Below, in pieces: positions 24,712 through 33,236 of a DNA stretch of 34,711 bases. Position numbers and translations under genes: made by a program. The first letter of the stretch is position 1. Each line of letters begins with the position of its first letter. The notes beneath the pieces were generated by a model. That model was not told the origin of the DNA. It ran no database searches and saw only the letters and a list, made by a program, of their open reading frames with translations. The stretch lies in NCBI GenBank assembly GCA_026391355.1, contig JAPLDH010000007.1:1-34711 (forward strand). Reading direction: 5' to 3'. Source of the DNA: Bacteroidota bacterium. Lineage in GTDB: Bacteria > Bacteroidota > Bacteroidia > Bacteroidales > FEN-979.

Positions 24712-25713
24712 TCAGGAGTTGACGCTATCTTCCAGCGTTTTTATCTTCCTGCAGATCGAACTGAAAAACTGCCGGCGTTCTTTCTCTGAGGTTGAGCTTA
24801 TCAGCGTTGATTTTTTTGTAAGATTCCGGAGAGAGACTTCAATTTGCCTGCAAAGCGTGGGGTTTTCCGTAATGAGAAGATTGATGACATTATAGGTCAG
24901 GCAGGTTTTCAGGTGTCCGTCAGCCGAAATAAAGATGGTATTATCCCCCAGGAGAACTTCATTGCAATAGAATCTGTAGTTCCCGTCAACACCTTCCGGT
25001 AGAGTCCCGAACATATAACGGAAGCCCGATTCTGCCTGCTGCTGCAAATGCATGAGCATGGTTTTTAAGATTTCCAGAACTTTCAAAATTTCTTCTTTTT
25101 CCCCGAAGTAGCCGCAGATATAACAATATTCAACCTGCCTGATCAGGCTGCTGAAGGTTTCTTCATTCCAGATCTCGACAGTGGGAATTTTATTATAGAT
25201 GGCCAGGATCTCTCTCCCGGTTTGCAAAAAGCGATCCGCAAGGTCAAACCGGTAAAGGGCATTTTCAAACCCCGGCGCTGTAAAAAGAACCTTATTCCAA
25301 AAGAATATCTTAAAAGCAAACAACTCGGGAAACTCAAAAAAATGAAAAACAGGGATGTCTTTTGCCGAATAAAAGAACTCCTTTTGTTTGCATCCATGGA
25401 TTTCTTTGACCTGCCTTAGGATCTCCTGAAGCCATTGATCAAGTGTATATCCTTTTTCACCAATGGCAAGCGAGGTAAAGACAATATTCTGGTTGTCGAC
25501 ACTGAATAAGGTATCAAGCGAAATCTGGAAATGCCGGCAAAGGTTGTTCAGTTCTTCAAGCGTTAATTTCTTCTCTCCCCTGATCCGACGGTAGGCACTG
25601 TCGTAACTGATCCCCAGCAATTCAGAGATCTCATGAACAAAAGATAAATGGGGAGGCAGCTTAGCCTTGATATGTTGGAAAAGATTTTCCTGTAAGGCTC
25701 CGGGTGAATTCAT
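24712..25713 (-). CDS. HTH (XRE-like) transcriptional regulator with a large uncharacterised C-terminal domain
   Basis: The 333-residue protein has an N-terminal helix-turn-helix of the Cro/CI type at about 22-65 (ISELLGISYDSAYRRIRGEKKLTLEELNNLCRHF). About 260 mostly helical residues follow, with an aromatic-rich section (VFHFFEFPELFAFKIFFWNKVLF) and several cysteines (YCYICGYFGEKEEIL). This looks like a conserved Bacteroidota regulator with an effector or dimerisation domain, but the ligand is unknown. A near-consensus promoter lies upstream. The targets are unclear; the neighbouring EEP/export genes and the gld cluster are both possible. Confidence 0.75.
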   Translation of the reverse strand: MNSPGALQENLFQHIKAKLPPHLSFVHEISELLGISYDSAYRRIRGEKKLTLEELNNLCRHFQISLDTLFSVDNQNIVFTSLAIGEKGYTLDQWLQEILRQVKEIHGCKQKEFFYSAKDIPVFHFFEFPELFAFKIFFWNKVLFTAPGFENALYRFDLADRFLQTGREILAIYNKIPTVEIWNEETFSSLIRQVEYCYICGYFGEKEEILKVLEILKTMLMHLQQQAESGFRYMFGTLPEGVDGNYRFYCNEVLLGDNTIFISADGHLKTCLTYNVINLLITENPTLCRQIEVSLRNLTKKSTLISSTSEKERRQFFSSICRKIKTLEDSVNS

Positions 25714-25751
25714 GATCCGTAGTTAATCGAAGATAATTATTCAGAATAGGA

Positions 25752-25782
25752 CAAATATAGGGGAAATATCCTGGTTACCAAA
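25752..25782 (-). promoter_or_regulatory. Consensus Bacteroidota promoter of the HTH regulator
   Basis: On the minus strand TTTG (25779-25782) is followed after exactly 19 bp by TATATTTG (25752-25759), a full match to TTTG-N19-TAnnTTTG. The ATG is 39 bp downstream. Confidence 0.7.
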
Positions 25783-25799
25783 AAAGTACTAAAAAATAA

Positions 25800-25876
25800 T
25801 TTCTCGCTGATGTTAGAAGATCGAAATTCAACGTTCTGTGAAAATATGCCTTGAATCAGCGTGAATCAGCGAGAAA
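25800..25876. repeat. Inverted repeat with 12-bp perfect arms between divergent transcripts
   Basis: TTTCTCGCTGAT (25800-25811) and ATCAGCGAGAAA (25865-25876) are exact reverse complements separated by 53 bp. The right arm belongs to a short tandem phrase, GAATCAGCGTGAATCAGCGA. The element lies between the 3' end of the DUF4340 gene and the promoter of the HTH regulator. It could fold as a terminator-like structure but has no T run. Confidence 0.7.
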
Positions 25877-25948
25877 CAAAAAAGACATTATAGTCAGCAG
25901 TCCATGAATCGGATCATAACAAACCATTACGGAATTATCAGGCATTAA

Positions 25949-26962
25949 CTACTTTGCCTTTTTTTTGGTTCTGGTCTTCTTCTCCACCTGTTCTTTTTTA
26001 GTCTCAAACCTGGCTTTAGAAGGGAAAACCTGGTTAAATAACCGGGGATTGCCGGACCAGAATGTTGCAACCGGATTAAATGAAGACCGGACCAGGTATC
26101 TTTTTAAATTGGGATCGAAAAGCCCATTTACATCGATCTGTGGCATACTGTTCCCCTCCATCTTAAGGATATGGGTAAAATGAGGAAAAGGCGGCGCATC
26201 ATCGGCAAATTCACTGTTGGAGGTATTGGCAACCGAATTCAGCCAGGTTTCCACACCGGCAGAATCGGCAGGCTGATCGTTCACAAGCCATTTGTCACCG
26301 CTTTTTAACAGGATAAACGAACTGTCACCAGGGTAAATGAAGGTCAGTTTTGTCAGTAAAGACTTGTTGATCCTGAATACGTTCCGGTTCCTGTACATCG
26401 ATGGCTGATCGCCAAACATTCCGCTGACATAACCATTCACAACATAAACCCGGTCATCGCCTGCAACCCGGATGTGCGATTTGATGCTGATATTTCTGTT
26501 TCCGCCGTAATCCGGCATATTGTTATTCTGAGTGAAGGAGATCTTTCCCAGCCTGAAATCGGCGGTCACCTGTTTCCCCTGTTCCACAACGACATGGGCG
26601 CTCGATGAGTCGGTAATCTCCAGCTCTTTCCAGCTCGACTGATCGGTTCCTGAAACCCTTTCCGGTTTCACATGGCTTAATGTCCTCAGAAGATTTTGAA
26701 TCACATTGGTATCAGCAGGATAGCTCTTAGTATTGCATTTTATTTCCCAGCTTTTCCCGGTTTTTGCCAGCCGGATCATGGATTTATCCTTCCCTTTCGG
26801 ATAAATGGTAATGGCAGTTACTTTCGCCGAGTCAACTGTGAACAGATCGCTTTTAAATGTCCTCTCCCCTTTATTATGATCGTAAATCAGCACTATCCCG
26901 ACAATTACAATCAACACTGCAAACAGTATTATCAGTAGTTTAGTATCAATTTTCCTGAACAT
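25949..26962 (-). CDS. DUF4340 domain protein of the gld-type ABC transporter cluster
   Basis: The 337-residue protein has one N-terminal transmembrane helix (about 8-27) and an extracytoplasmic region of repeated units. One is KVTAITIYPKGKDKSMIRLAKTGKSWEIK; another is LLTKLTFIYPGDSSFILLKSGDKWLVN. This two-copy pattern is characteristic of DUF4340. The C-terminus is a highly basic KTRTKKKAK tail. It begins 18 bp after the gldG stop, in the same operon. DUF4340 genes commonly accompany GldG-like auxiliary proteins of ABC-2 transporters; the function is otherwise unknown. Confidence 0.85.
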   Translation of the reverse strand: MFRKIDTKLLIILFAVLIVIVGIVLIYDHNKGERTFKSDLFTVDSAKVTAITIYPKGKDKSMIRLAKTGKSWEIKCNTKSYPADTNVIQNLLRTLSHVKPERVSGTDQSSWKELEITDSSSAHVVVEQGKQVTADFRLGKISFTQNNNMPDYGGNRNISIKSHIRVAGDDRVYVVNGYVSGMFGDQPSMYRNRNVFRINKSLLTKLTFIYPGDSSFILLKSGDKWLVNDQPADSAGVETWLNSVANTSNSEFADDAPPFPHFTHILKMEGNSMPQIDVNGLFDPNLKRYLVRSSFNPVATFWSGNPRLFNQVFPSKARFETKKEQVEKKTRTKKKAK

Positions 26963-26980
26963 AGATAATCCTCCTGAATA

Positions 26981-28501
26981 TTAAATATAATTTTCATTCA
27001 TCCTTTTCATACGCAGGTTCCTGCGATATTGCCACCGGAAGATCCCAAAAAGAACAATAAGAATGAAAGGAATCAGAAAGTTCAGGTATTTCAGGGTAGC
27101 TTTTGTTCCATCCTGTAACTGGTCAAGAGGTCTTGAACTGACCTCCTTGGTTCGAAGCTCAATCAGTCCGGTTGCATCAGAAAGCCAATCGACGCCATTT
27201 ACCAGGAAGTTCACATTGTCGGGAGGAAGCTGCCTGGCTTCCCGGCCTTCCCCATTCACGGGAAAATCACCATTGGAAACGACGATGATCCGCGATGTCG
27301 TGCTCCCCACTAATTTTCCGCTCAACAAACCGGCTACGGTGAGTTTGGACAGGGGAAAGTCGCTTTGCTGCCAGTTACGGCTTACATTAAAATATAACGG
27401 AGGATTTTCAGTTCCCGATTTGTCAGAGCTGGTAGCCAGTGGGGTAAAAGTAACCTCATTATTCCTGCCGGCATATTCGATGGAACTGGCGAACTGAAGA
27501 AGGACTGAGGTCAGTCCTTTGGTGACCGGATGTTTGGCAAAATTCGTGATCATCGGCAAATAGGGGAAGTTGATCTGTGTCTGGAAAGTCATCCCCCCCT
27601 GTTGTTGGTTCAACATGACACTTCCGCAACTCTGGTCGACGATAAAATTTGGATTGACCCTGAGGCCTTTTTGCTCAAGCCAGGTTTCAAGGCCTGTATT
27701 TACTACGCTTCCTGCAGCCGTCTGGAAATTCCCGGTAACCCGGTTCATGGCAATATAAATATTGCCTCCGGCAGCCAGGTATTCATCCAGCTTTTGAAAA
27801 TAAACACGTAAAATTGAATCTTTCGGATGGACGATCACCAGGGTTTTGTATTTACTGAGGTTCAATGAAGAGTCCTTGAGGTTGACGGGTTCCACATCAT
27901 ACAGAACCGACAATGATTGCATAACCTGCATCATTGAGTTCAGGGAGATTTCACCATGACCTTCGATAAAGCCGATCCTGGGCTTGTTTTCAACCGTCAT
28001 TTTCTTTATGCTGGATGAGAGGCTGTATTCCATTGCTGCCCCCGGCTGGATAAGCGGGATCACCTCCCGTTTATCGCCGTATTGGACAACCGCTCCCAGG
28101 TACGCCTTTTGCTGTTTCACCTGGTCCTTCTCCCTCACGTTGATCAACACAGGGTTTATCCCTTCCTGCATCGTCTTTTGCTCCGTAGCCTCATCCTTGT
28201 TGGGGTTGATAAATTCATACATGACCTTCCCCTTCGACCGGTTGGCATATTCGATCAGTTCTTCCTTGAAATCGCGCCGTAACTGGGAGAAGTTGGAAGG
28301 GAGTTCCTCACTCATATAGGCTGTCACCGTCACCGTCTGATGCAAGGTATTCAGGATATCCTTGGTGGCTTTACTGAGTGTGAACCGTTTATCGGAGGTA
28401 AAATCCAGGCGAAGAAAGAATCGTTCGGAGAGGATATTTACCAGCACAATGACACCTGCAATTAACAAGAGGTATGTAAATATTGATTTTCCGCGCTTCA
28501 T
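26981..28501 (-). CDS. gldG: GldG-type auxiliary protein of an ABC-2 transporter
   Basis: The 506-residue protein has a transmembrane helix at about 7-25, a large periplasmic part, and a second helix near the C-terminus (about 473-492, YLNFLIPFILIVLFGIF). Family features include ERFFLRLDFTSDKRFTLSKATKDIL at the start, RPRIGFIEGHGE-like KPRIGFIEGHGE, and a final region WLSDATGLIELRTKEVSSRPLD. GldG works with GldA and GldF; the complex is required for gliding in flavobacteria but is also found in non-gliding Bacteroidota. It is 39 bp downstream of gldF. Confidence 0.9.
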   Translation of the reverse strand: MKRGKSIFTYLLLIAGVIVLVNILSERFFLRLDFTSDKRFTLSKATKDILNTLHQTVTVTAYMSEELPSNFSQLRRDFKEELIEYANRSKGKVMYEFINPNKDEATEQKTMQEGINPVLINVREKDQVKQQKAYLGAVVQYGDKREVIPLIQPGAAMEYSLSSSIKKMTVENKPRIGFIEGHGEISLNSMMQVMQSLSVLYDVEPVNLKDSSLNLSKYKTLVIVHPKDSILRVYFQKLDEYLAAGGNIYIAMNRVTGNFQTAAGSVVNTGLETWLEQKGLRVNPNFIVDQSCGSVMLNQQQGGMTFQTQINFPYLPMITNFAKHPVTKGLTSVLLQFASSIEYAGRNNEVTFTPLATSSDKSGTENPPLYFNVSRNWQQSDFPLSKLTVAGLLSGKLVGSTTSRIIVVSNGDFPVNGEGREARQLPPDNVNFLVNGVDWLSDATGLIELRTKEVSSRPLDQLQDGTKATLKYLNFLIPFILIVLFGIFRWQYRRNLRMKRMNENYI

Positions 28502-28540
28502 ATGTTGATCCTGTTATTATAAGTTGAAATCCTTAATTGG

Positions 28541-29266
28541 CTAATATGATACGTTCCTTTTGGAAAGAGTGAGTTCGGTCCCGATGAGACCTGCAAAAAT
28601 GATCGAGAAGAAATAGAAGAGATCTTTCGTGTCTATTACTCCCCTGGCCATTGATTCATAGTGTGTGGAAATACTCAGGTAGCTGAGGATGGCTCCCAAC
28701 CAGCCGCCGGAATTGTTCCCCAGGAGGCCAAAGATCAGATGGAAAAAGATACCGATGAACAAGGCCATCAGAAAGGCCACGATCTGGTTATTTGTAATAC
28801 TGCTCGTAAAAAGACCAATGCTGATATAAGAGGCGCTCATCAGCAGCAAACCCAGGTACCCCATCCAAACAGCGCCATGGTCGATCTTTCCGATACTCGC
28901 CACGGTGATGTAATAAGGGAGTGTCAACACCAGGGTTATACAGATCAGGATGAAGGCGGAGAGGAATTTGCCGATGATGATCTGCCAGTCGCTAACCGGT
29001 TTGGTAACGAGTAATTCGATGGTCCCTGATTTTCTTTCATCGGCCAGTAAACCCATGGTAACGGCCGGGATAAAAAAGAACAGGGTCCAGAAGCTGATGC
29101 CGAAAAAGGATTGAAGAGTTGCCTGGTTTACCATGAAAATATCATTTCCGTAAATCCAGGTAAAAAATCCGCTGAAGCCAAGAAACAATACGATCATGAC
29201 GTATGCCATCAGCGAATCGAAGAATGACCTTAGTTCTCTTTTGGTTATGATCCAGATTTTTTTCAT
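28541..29266 (-). CDS. gldF: GldF-type ABC-2 transporter permease
   Basis: The 241-residue protein has six hydrophobic segments and the ABC-2 signature region MGLLADERKSGTIELLVTKPVSDWQIIIGKFLSA. The N-terminus MKKIWIITKRELRSFFDS is typical of GldF. It forms the membrane channel partner of GldA. Its start is followed upstream by a repeat-containing gap of 179 bp that separates it from gldA. Confidence 0.92.
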   Translation of the reverse strand: MKKIWIITKRELRSFFDSLMAYVMIVLFLGFSGFFTWIYGNDIFMVNQATLQSFFGISFWTLFFFIPAVTMGLLADERKSGTIELLVTKPVSDWQIIIGKFLSAFILICITLVLTLPYYITVASIGKIDHGAVWMGYLGLLLMSASYISIGLFTSSITNNQIVAFLMALFIGIFFHLIFGLLGNNSGGWLGAILSYLSISTHYESMARGVIDTKDLFYFFSIIFAGLIGTELTLSKRNVSY

Positions 29267-29322
29267 GTTGGTTTTTTTTTACCTTTCTTCCTTTCCGGGG
29301 CTTACTTAAAAGTTCCTTTTCG

Positions 29323-29393
29323 CCGCAGAGGCGCAGAGGCGCTGAGTAATAATTTATTGAAATTGATTTCTTTGCGTCTCCGCGTCTTTGCGG
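29323..29393. repeat. Self-complementary octamer array between gldA and gldF
   Basis: The left arm CCGCAGAGGCGCAGAGGCGC (29323-29342) is built of the 8-bp unit CGCAGAGG. The right arm GCGTCTCCGCGTCTTTGCGG (29374-29393) is its inverted relative, matching at 16 of 20 positions. The 31-bp loop is AT-rich. Transcribed with gldA, it would form a long imperfect hairpin between gldA and gldF and could lower expression of the downstream genes. Confidence 0.8.
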
Positions 29394-29445
29394 TGGGACT
29401 TTATTTTTTTCTTTTTAGTCAGCCTCATTGGGGGTGGGGGCGTTA

Positions 29446-30378
29446 TTAACTATTAATTGTCAGATCCCTGAATACTTCTTCAAGCTTGCGTTCGACCGGG
29501 GTCATTTCGGTCATTACCCAACCTTTATCCACGCAAAGCCTGAAAATGGTTTTTCGTGAAGAAACATCAGCTTTACTTTGTATCTCATAGGCAGAGGTGT
29601 AATTAGGCAAGGGATCGACCATCTCTACCGTATCGATCTTCTGCAAAGCAATGATAATGTCATCCCTGTTACCCTCTTCGATGGTAACCCTTACGATCTC
29701 TTTCTTCTGTGCCTGTTTACGGAGGGAAGATGCAGTTCCGTCAGCGACCTGTTTTCCTTTGTTGATGATCAGGATCCGGTCGCAGGTGGCTTCCACCTCT
29801 GCAAGGATATGGGAACAGAGGATGACCGTTTTTTCGCGTCCGATCTTCCGGATCAGTTCCCTGATCTCCACGATCTGGTTCGGATCAAGCCCTGAGGTCG
29901 GTTCATCGAGGATCAGCACTTCCGGATCATGGATCAATGCCTGCGCCAGACCAACCCGTTGCTGGTATCCCTTGGAAAGCTCACCGATCTTCTTGTACTT
30001 CTCATTCTTCAGGCCGCAAATCTGCACCATCTCAAAGATCCTTTCCCGGATCTTCGCTTTGGGCACATTCTGGATCTCGGCAACGAATTGCAAATAATCG
30101 ATCACCGGCATCTCCTTGTAAAGAGGGTTCGTTTCGGGAAGGTAACCGATGTGTTTTTTCACCTCCTCGGGGTCATCGAGTACGGAAAAGCCACCCACCT
30201 TTACATCCCCTTCATTGGGAGTCATAAAGCAGGTTATGATCTTCATCGTGGTGGTCTTGCCGGCTCCGTTCGGTCCCAGGAAACCGACAATCTCCCCTGT
30301 ATTCACCTTGAACGACATGCTGTCGACCGCCTTTTGCAGGCCATAGGTCTTGGTAATATTCTCAACACTTACTTCCAT
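29446..30378 (-). CDS. gldA: GldA-type ABC transporter ATP-binding protein
   Basis: The 310-residue protein has Walker A GPNGAGKTTT (about 35-44), a Q loop near YLPETNPLYKEM, signature LSKGYQQRVGLAQAL, Walker B VLILDEPTSGLDP and switch His in CSHILAEVE. The C-terminal 80 residues (TIEEGNRDDIIIALQKI...VERKLEEVFRDLTI) are the extension seen in GldA-type ATPases. It powers the transporter formed with GldF and GldG and is the first gene of the operon. Confidence 0.93.
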   Translation of the reverse strand: MEVSVENITKTYGLQKAVDSMSFKVNTGEIVGFLGPNGAGKTTTMKIITCFMTPNEGDVKVGGFSVLDDPEEVKKHIGYLPETNPLYKEMPVIDYLQFVAEIQNVPKAKIRERIFEMVQICGLKNEKYKKIGELSKGYQQRVGLAQALIHDPEVLILDEPTSGLDPNQIVEIRELIRKIGREKTVILCSHILAEVEATCDRILIINKGKQVADGTASSLRKQAQKKEIVRVTIEEGNRDDIIIALQKIDTVEMVDPLPNYTSAYEIQSKADVSSRKTIFRLCVDKGWVMTEMTPVERKLEEVFRDLTINS

Positions 30379-30436
30379 AAGGTTTTCAGTTTGTGTTTCG
30401 GATAAACATTAAAAAGGTTATTTTATTTTTGGGCTG

Positions 30437-30468
30437 CAAAAATATTTATTAGAAAGTTTTTCTGCAAA
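30437..30468 (-). promoter_or_regulatory. Promoter of gldA
   Basis: TATTTTTG (30437-30444, minus) matches TAnnTTTG, and TTTG (30465-30468) lies 20 bp upstream. The ATG is about 58 bp downstream. The gene-free stretch 30379-30693 holds this promoter, the sodC relic and a heptamer array. Confidence 0.6.
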
Positions 30469-30509
30469 TCTTTTTGGAAGTTTTTTAATTTTGTAGGGAA
30501 ACGAAGGAA

Positions 30510-30637
30510 ATGATCACGCATAAAGACCTTAATGTTCGGCAGGAAGGTACTTTAGCCCTGCAATGAAATCACACAGCGGCCCGTCCGATATGAACCGTCA
30601 TGCCGGCGACATGGGTAACATCGAAGCGGATGACTGA
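30510..30637 (+). pseudogene. sodC: Relic of a Cu/Zn superoxide dismutase gene
   Basis: In the frame starting at TGT 30533 the translation reads CSAGRYFSPAMK, then HSGPSDMNRHAGDMGNI, then EADD and a stop at 30635-30637. This matches the Cu/Zn-SOD core (CS...GGHFNP...HG.P...RHAGDLGNI.AD), including metal-ligand His positions. The preceding bases (30510-30532, another frame, MITHKDL) may be a shifted remnant of the HIH...GD region. The gene lacks its N-terminal strands and everything after GNIEADD, and a heptamer array begins right at the break. TAATTTTG at 30486-30493 looks like a surviving -7 element. The fragment cannot encode an active enzyme. Confidence 0.7.
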
Positions 30638-30693
30638 TGATTAACTGCAAACTGGGAACTGGGAACTGGGAACTGGAAACTGGGAACTGCAAA
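30638..30693. repeat. GGGAACT heptamer array between the sodC relic and the receptor stop codon
   Basis: The 7-bp phrase GGGAACT is repeated, with variants GGAAACT and GCAAACT, for about eight units. The right end touches the TAG stop of the outer-membrane receptor (30694-30696), and the left end touches the truncated sodC fragment. The units are the reverse complement of those in the array beside tspO. Confidence 0.9.
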
Positions 30694-33111
30694 CTACTTC
30701 TCCCCCCCATTCTCAAACTCAAATTTCGGCTCCTTCTCTTTCTGGTTCTGGCCGCCGAAATGGAACACCAGCCCACCATAAAATACCCTTGCATCACGGC
30801 GCCGGGTCGACTCCTGGATCAACAGGGGAGTGTTGATGCTATTTTTCCATGCCTGGGAATCGAAAAGGTCGGAAACAGTGGCGATCAATGAAAGCTTTTT
30901 CTTAAGGAAGTCTTGGCGGAACCCCAGGTTCACCACCCACGAAGGACGCCGCATCCCTTGTGGGGTAAGCGCCTCCGAGCGATACTGACCGTTGAATTGG
31001 AATAAAGTAGTACGGGTGATGCTGATAGAGGCATTCACTTTGACATTCCATGAAAATGACGATTTGTTACTGCTGTATCCGATGTTGGAAGCATCGATCT
31101 GGTTGTAGAAGCCGGAAGCGCTGAAATTGATGCCGGCAACCTTTTTAACCTGCCAGTTACCGCTCAGATCGAGCCCTGCCGACTGATTCGTGGCAAGGTT
31201 TTGCATAGTAGTGATCAGTATTGTGTCCTGGAAGGAATGGGTCACTGTAGTAAATCCATGAACCACGTAACGATAAAAGAGTGAAGGCACAAAGGTAAGA
31301 TTGTCGGCACGGATCGCATAACCGAACTCCACTGAGTGAATATCTTCAGGTTTCAGATCCGGGTTGCCGGTAAAAATATTACGCGGGTCACGGTATTCGG
31401 GAACAGGGTTCATTTCGTCCGGATCAGGACGGTTTACCCGGTGGCTGTAATTCAGTTGCCATTCGTTCTTTCCCGAGGCAAGTCCAAGGTGGATTGTGGG
31501 ATAAAGGGCAAAATAGGATCTTTTTACAGTTGTATCCTTCGTCCTGAACTCCAGGCTCAGCAGGGCTTCCTCTGCACGCAATCCTCCCATCACCGATAAC
31601 TTCTTCCATTCGTAGCTCACAGTCGTGTAAAGCGCGTGTACCGTCTGGCTGGCATAAAAGCGGTTGCTCGATTCCAGGTCCGAGATCCAGCCACCGGATA
31701 TAGAATCCCAGTGTGCTACCTGCTGATCCTGGTCAGTGATCTCCATGGTTCCTGCATAACCGGCTTCAAGAGAAGCATCCTTCCAGAGGGGACGGGAGTA
31801 GTCAACCGTCAGGTCGATATTCTGCCCTTTATTTTTAGCGATGGTAGAATCTTTTCCTTCAGGGTAAACTGGGAAAAGGTAATTGGAATTCCATAGATCA
31901 TTCTCGTTTTCGGTCTGGTTTTCATATTCGATGTCAGCTTTCAGGATATGCTCCTGCCCGCGGTTAAAGGTATGCTGGTAATAGGCAGTGACCCCTGCAC
32001 TGTTCTCGTTCTGCTTCCCGGTGAGGGATCGTGTAAAATCTTCCGAAAGGCTCAGGTCACTCCCTTTATATATATTATGGCTTACATCATTTCTTTTGAC
32101 ATCCCTGTAATGATATGTGCCTGTGATGCTGGTTGCATCCTTTTTGCTGATGTCCCAGTCAACGCCAAGCTGGCCAAGGTGGGAGTGGGGACGCACACTG
32201 CCCAGAGAATTCTGCCAGAGGGAAACTGACTGGTTCACCGCTGTGTCCGTTGATTTTGAATAAATATTGCCGGAACGTCGCCGGTAATCCTGCCTGAAGC
32301 CATAGCTGCCAAAGAGGTTCACCTTTCCTTTTTTGTAATTGAGCTGCAGGTTGGTGTTAAAACGACTGTCGGTTCCAGCATTGGCTGCGATGGATCCGTT
32401 CATGCCGGTATTCTGTTCCTTTTTCAGGATGATGTTGATGATCCCGCCTGTTCCGTCAGGCCGGTACCTTGCCGATGGATTGGTGATCACCTCGATCCTT
32501 TCAACAAGCGAAGCCGGCATCTGTTCCAGGTTGACCGAGCCTGCCATCACCGATGGGCGGTCATTGATGAGGATCGTCACATTCGATGAACCCCGGAGGC
32601 TGATATTGCCGTCAACATCCACCGAAACCGAAGGGATCGTCTGCAGCACATCGAGCACTGTCCCCGTCTGTGCCATCACATCTTTCTGAACATTGAAGAT
32701 CTTCCGGTCGATTTTGGTGATCATCAGGCTTTTTTCCGCTGTCACCGTAACCTCATCCATGGTCACTGCGGAAGGAACCAATTGCAATTCGCCCAATTCA
32801 GTCACAGGTTTCTTCCGGCTGATCGTAAAACCGCGTGTCCGAAGCTTCTGATATCCGATGAAGGTGTATTCGACGAAATAGGTTCCGGGAGAAACGTTGC
32901 TGATCCTGAAAAAGCCTGCACTGTCCGACACCACGCCGGTGATCATTGACCGGGTAACACTGTCCAGTAAAACGATGTTGGCATATTCGACCGGCGCCAG
33001 CGTTTTCGAATCCAGGATCCGTCCCTTCACAATGCCCGGGGATTTGTTTTGAGAAAGTAAAAAACCTGGTAATAAGAATACGAGAAGGTAAATCAGGTGA
33101 ATTTGTTTCAT
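30694..33111 (-). CDS. Outer-membrane beta-barrel receptor with CarboxypepD-regulatory and plug domains
   Basis: The ATG at 33109-33111 is preferred to a TTG one codon earlier, giving 805 residues. After a signal peptide (MKQIHLIYLLVFLLPGFLLSQ), a carboxypeptidase-regulatory-like domain occupies about 28-110 (GIVKGRILDSKTLAPVEYAN). A plug domain follows (about 120-235; DVLQTIPSVSVDVDGNISLRG, INDRPSVM, VERIEVITNPSARY), then about 560 residues of outer-membrane beta-barrel of the OMP_b-brl_3 type, which ends in a short Gly/Glu-rich tail. This family resembles TonB-dependent receptors, but no SusD partner is present. The lipoprotein gene upstream on the same strand may be co-expressed. The substrate is unknown. 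Confidence 0.9.
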   Translation of the reverse strand: MKQIHLIYLLVFLLPGFLLSQNKSPGIVKGRILDSKTLAPVEYANIVLLDSVTRSMITGVVSDSAGFFRISNVSPGTYFVEYTFIGYQKLRTRGFTISRKKPVTELGELQLVPSAVTMDEVTVTAEKSLMITKIDRKIFNVQKDVMAQTGTVLDVLQTIPSVSVDVDGNISLRGSSNVTILINDRPSVMAGSVNLEQMPASLVERIEVITNPSARYRPDGTGGIINIILKKEQNTGMNGSIAANAGTDSRFNTNLQLNYKKGKVNLFGSYGFRQDYRRRSGNIYSKSTDTAVNQSVSLWQNSLGSVRPHSHLGQLGVDWDISKKDATSITGTYHYRDVKRNDVSHNIYKGSDLSLSEDFTRSLTGKQNENSAGVTAYYQHTFNRGQEHILKADIEYENQTENENDLWNSNYLFPVYPEGKDSTIAKNKGQNIDLTVDYSRPLWKDASLEAGYAGTMEITDQDQQVAHWDSISGGWISDLESSNRFYASQTVHALYTTVSYEWKKLSVMGGLRAEEALLSLEFRTKDTTVKRSYFALYPTIHLGLASGKNEWQLNYSHRVNRPDPDEMNPVPEYRDPRNIFTGNPDLKPEDIHSVEFGYAIRADNLTFVPSLFYRYVVHGFTTVTHSFQDTILITTMQNLATNQSAGLDLSGNWQVKKVAGINFSASGFYNQIDASNIGYSSNKSSFSWNVKVNASISITRTTLFQFNGQYRSEALTPQGMRRPSWVVNLGFRQDFLKKKLSLIATVSDLFDSQAWKNSINTPLLIQESTRRRDARVFYGGLVFHFGGQNQKEKEPKFEFENGGEK

Positions 33112-33141
33112 CAAACATCAATCGGGATAAATGGGATTTTA

Positions 33142-33236
33142 GTAACAAGGTGACACAGTAACACAGTAATAATGTCATAAAATCTTCATCCTGATTACTT
33201 TGTTACCGTGTCACTCTGTTACTTTGTCACTTCTTT
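33142..33236. repeat. Self-complementary octamer array between the lipoprotein and the receptor
   Basis: The left arm, positions 33150-33170, begins GTGACACAGTAAC. The right arm, 33194-33214, begins ATTACTTTGTTACC. They are reverse complements at 19 of 21 positions. The right side continues in 8-bp phrases (TTACTTTG, TTACCGTG, TCACTCTG, TTACTTTG) to within a few bases of the lipoprotein stop. A transcript crossing it would fold into a long hairpin, possibly a terminator or mRNA stabiliser. Confidence 0.8.

Noticed and set aside
30552-30797. Minus-strand open frame of 81 codons over the heptamer array and receptor 3' end
   Set aside because: It overlaps the receptor gene in another frame and its middle is low-complexity translation of the array (FPVSSSQFPVPS).
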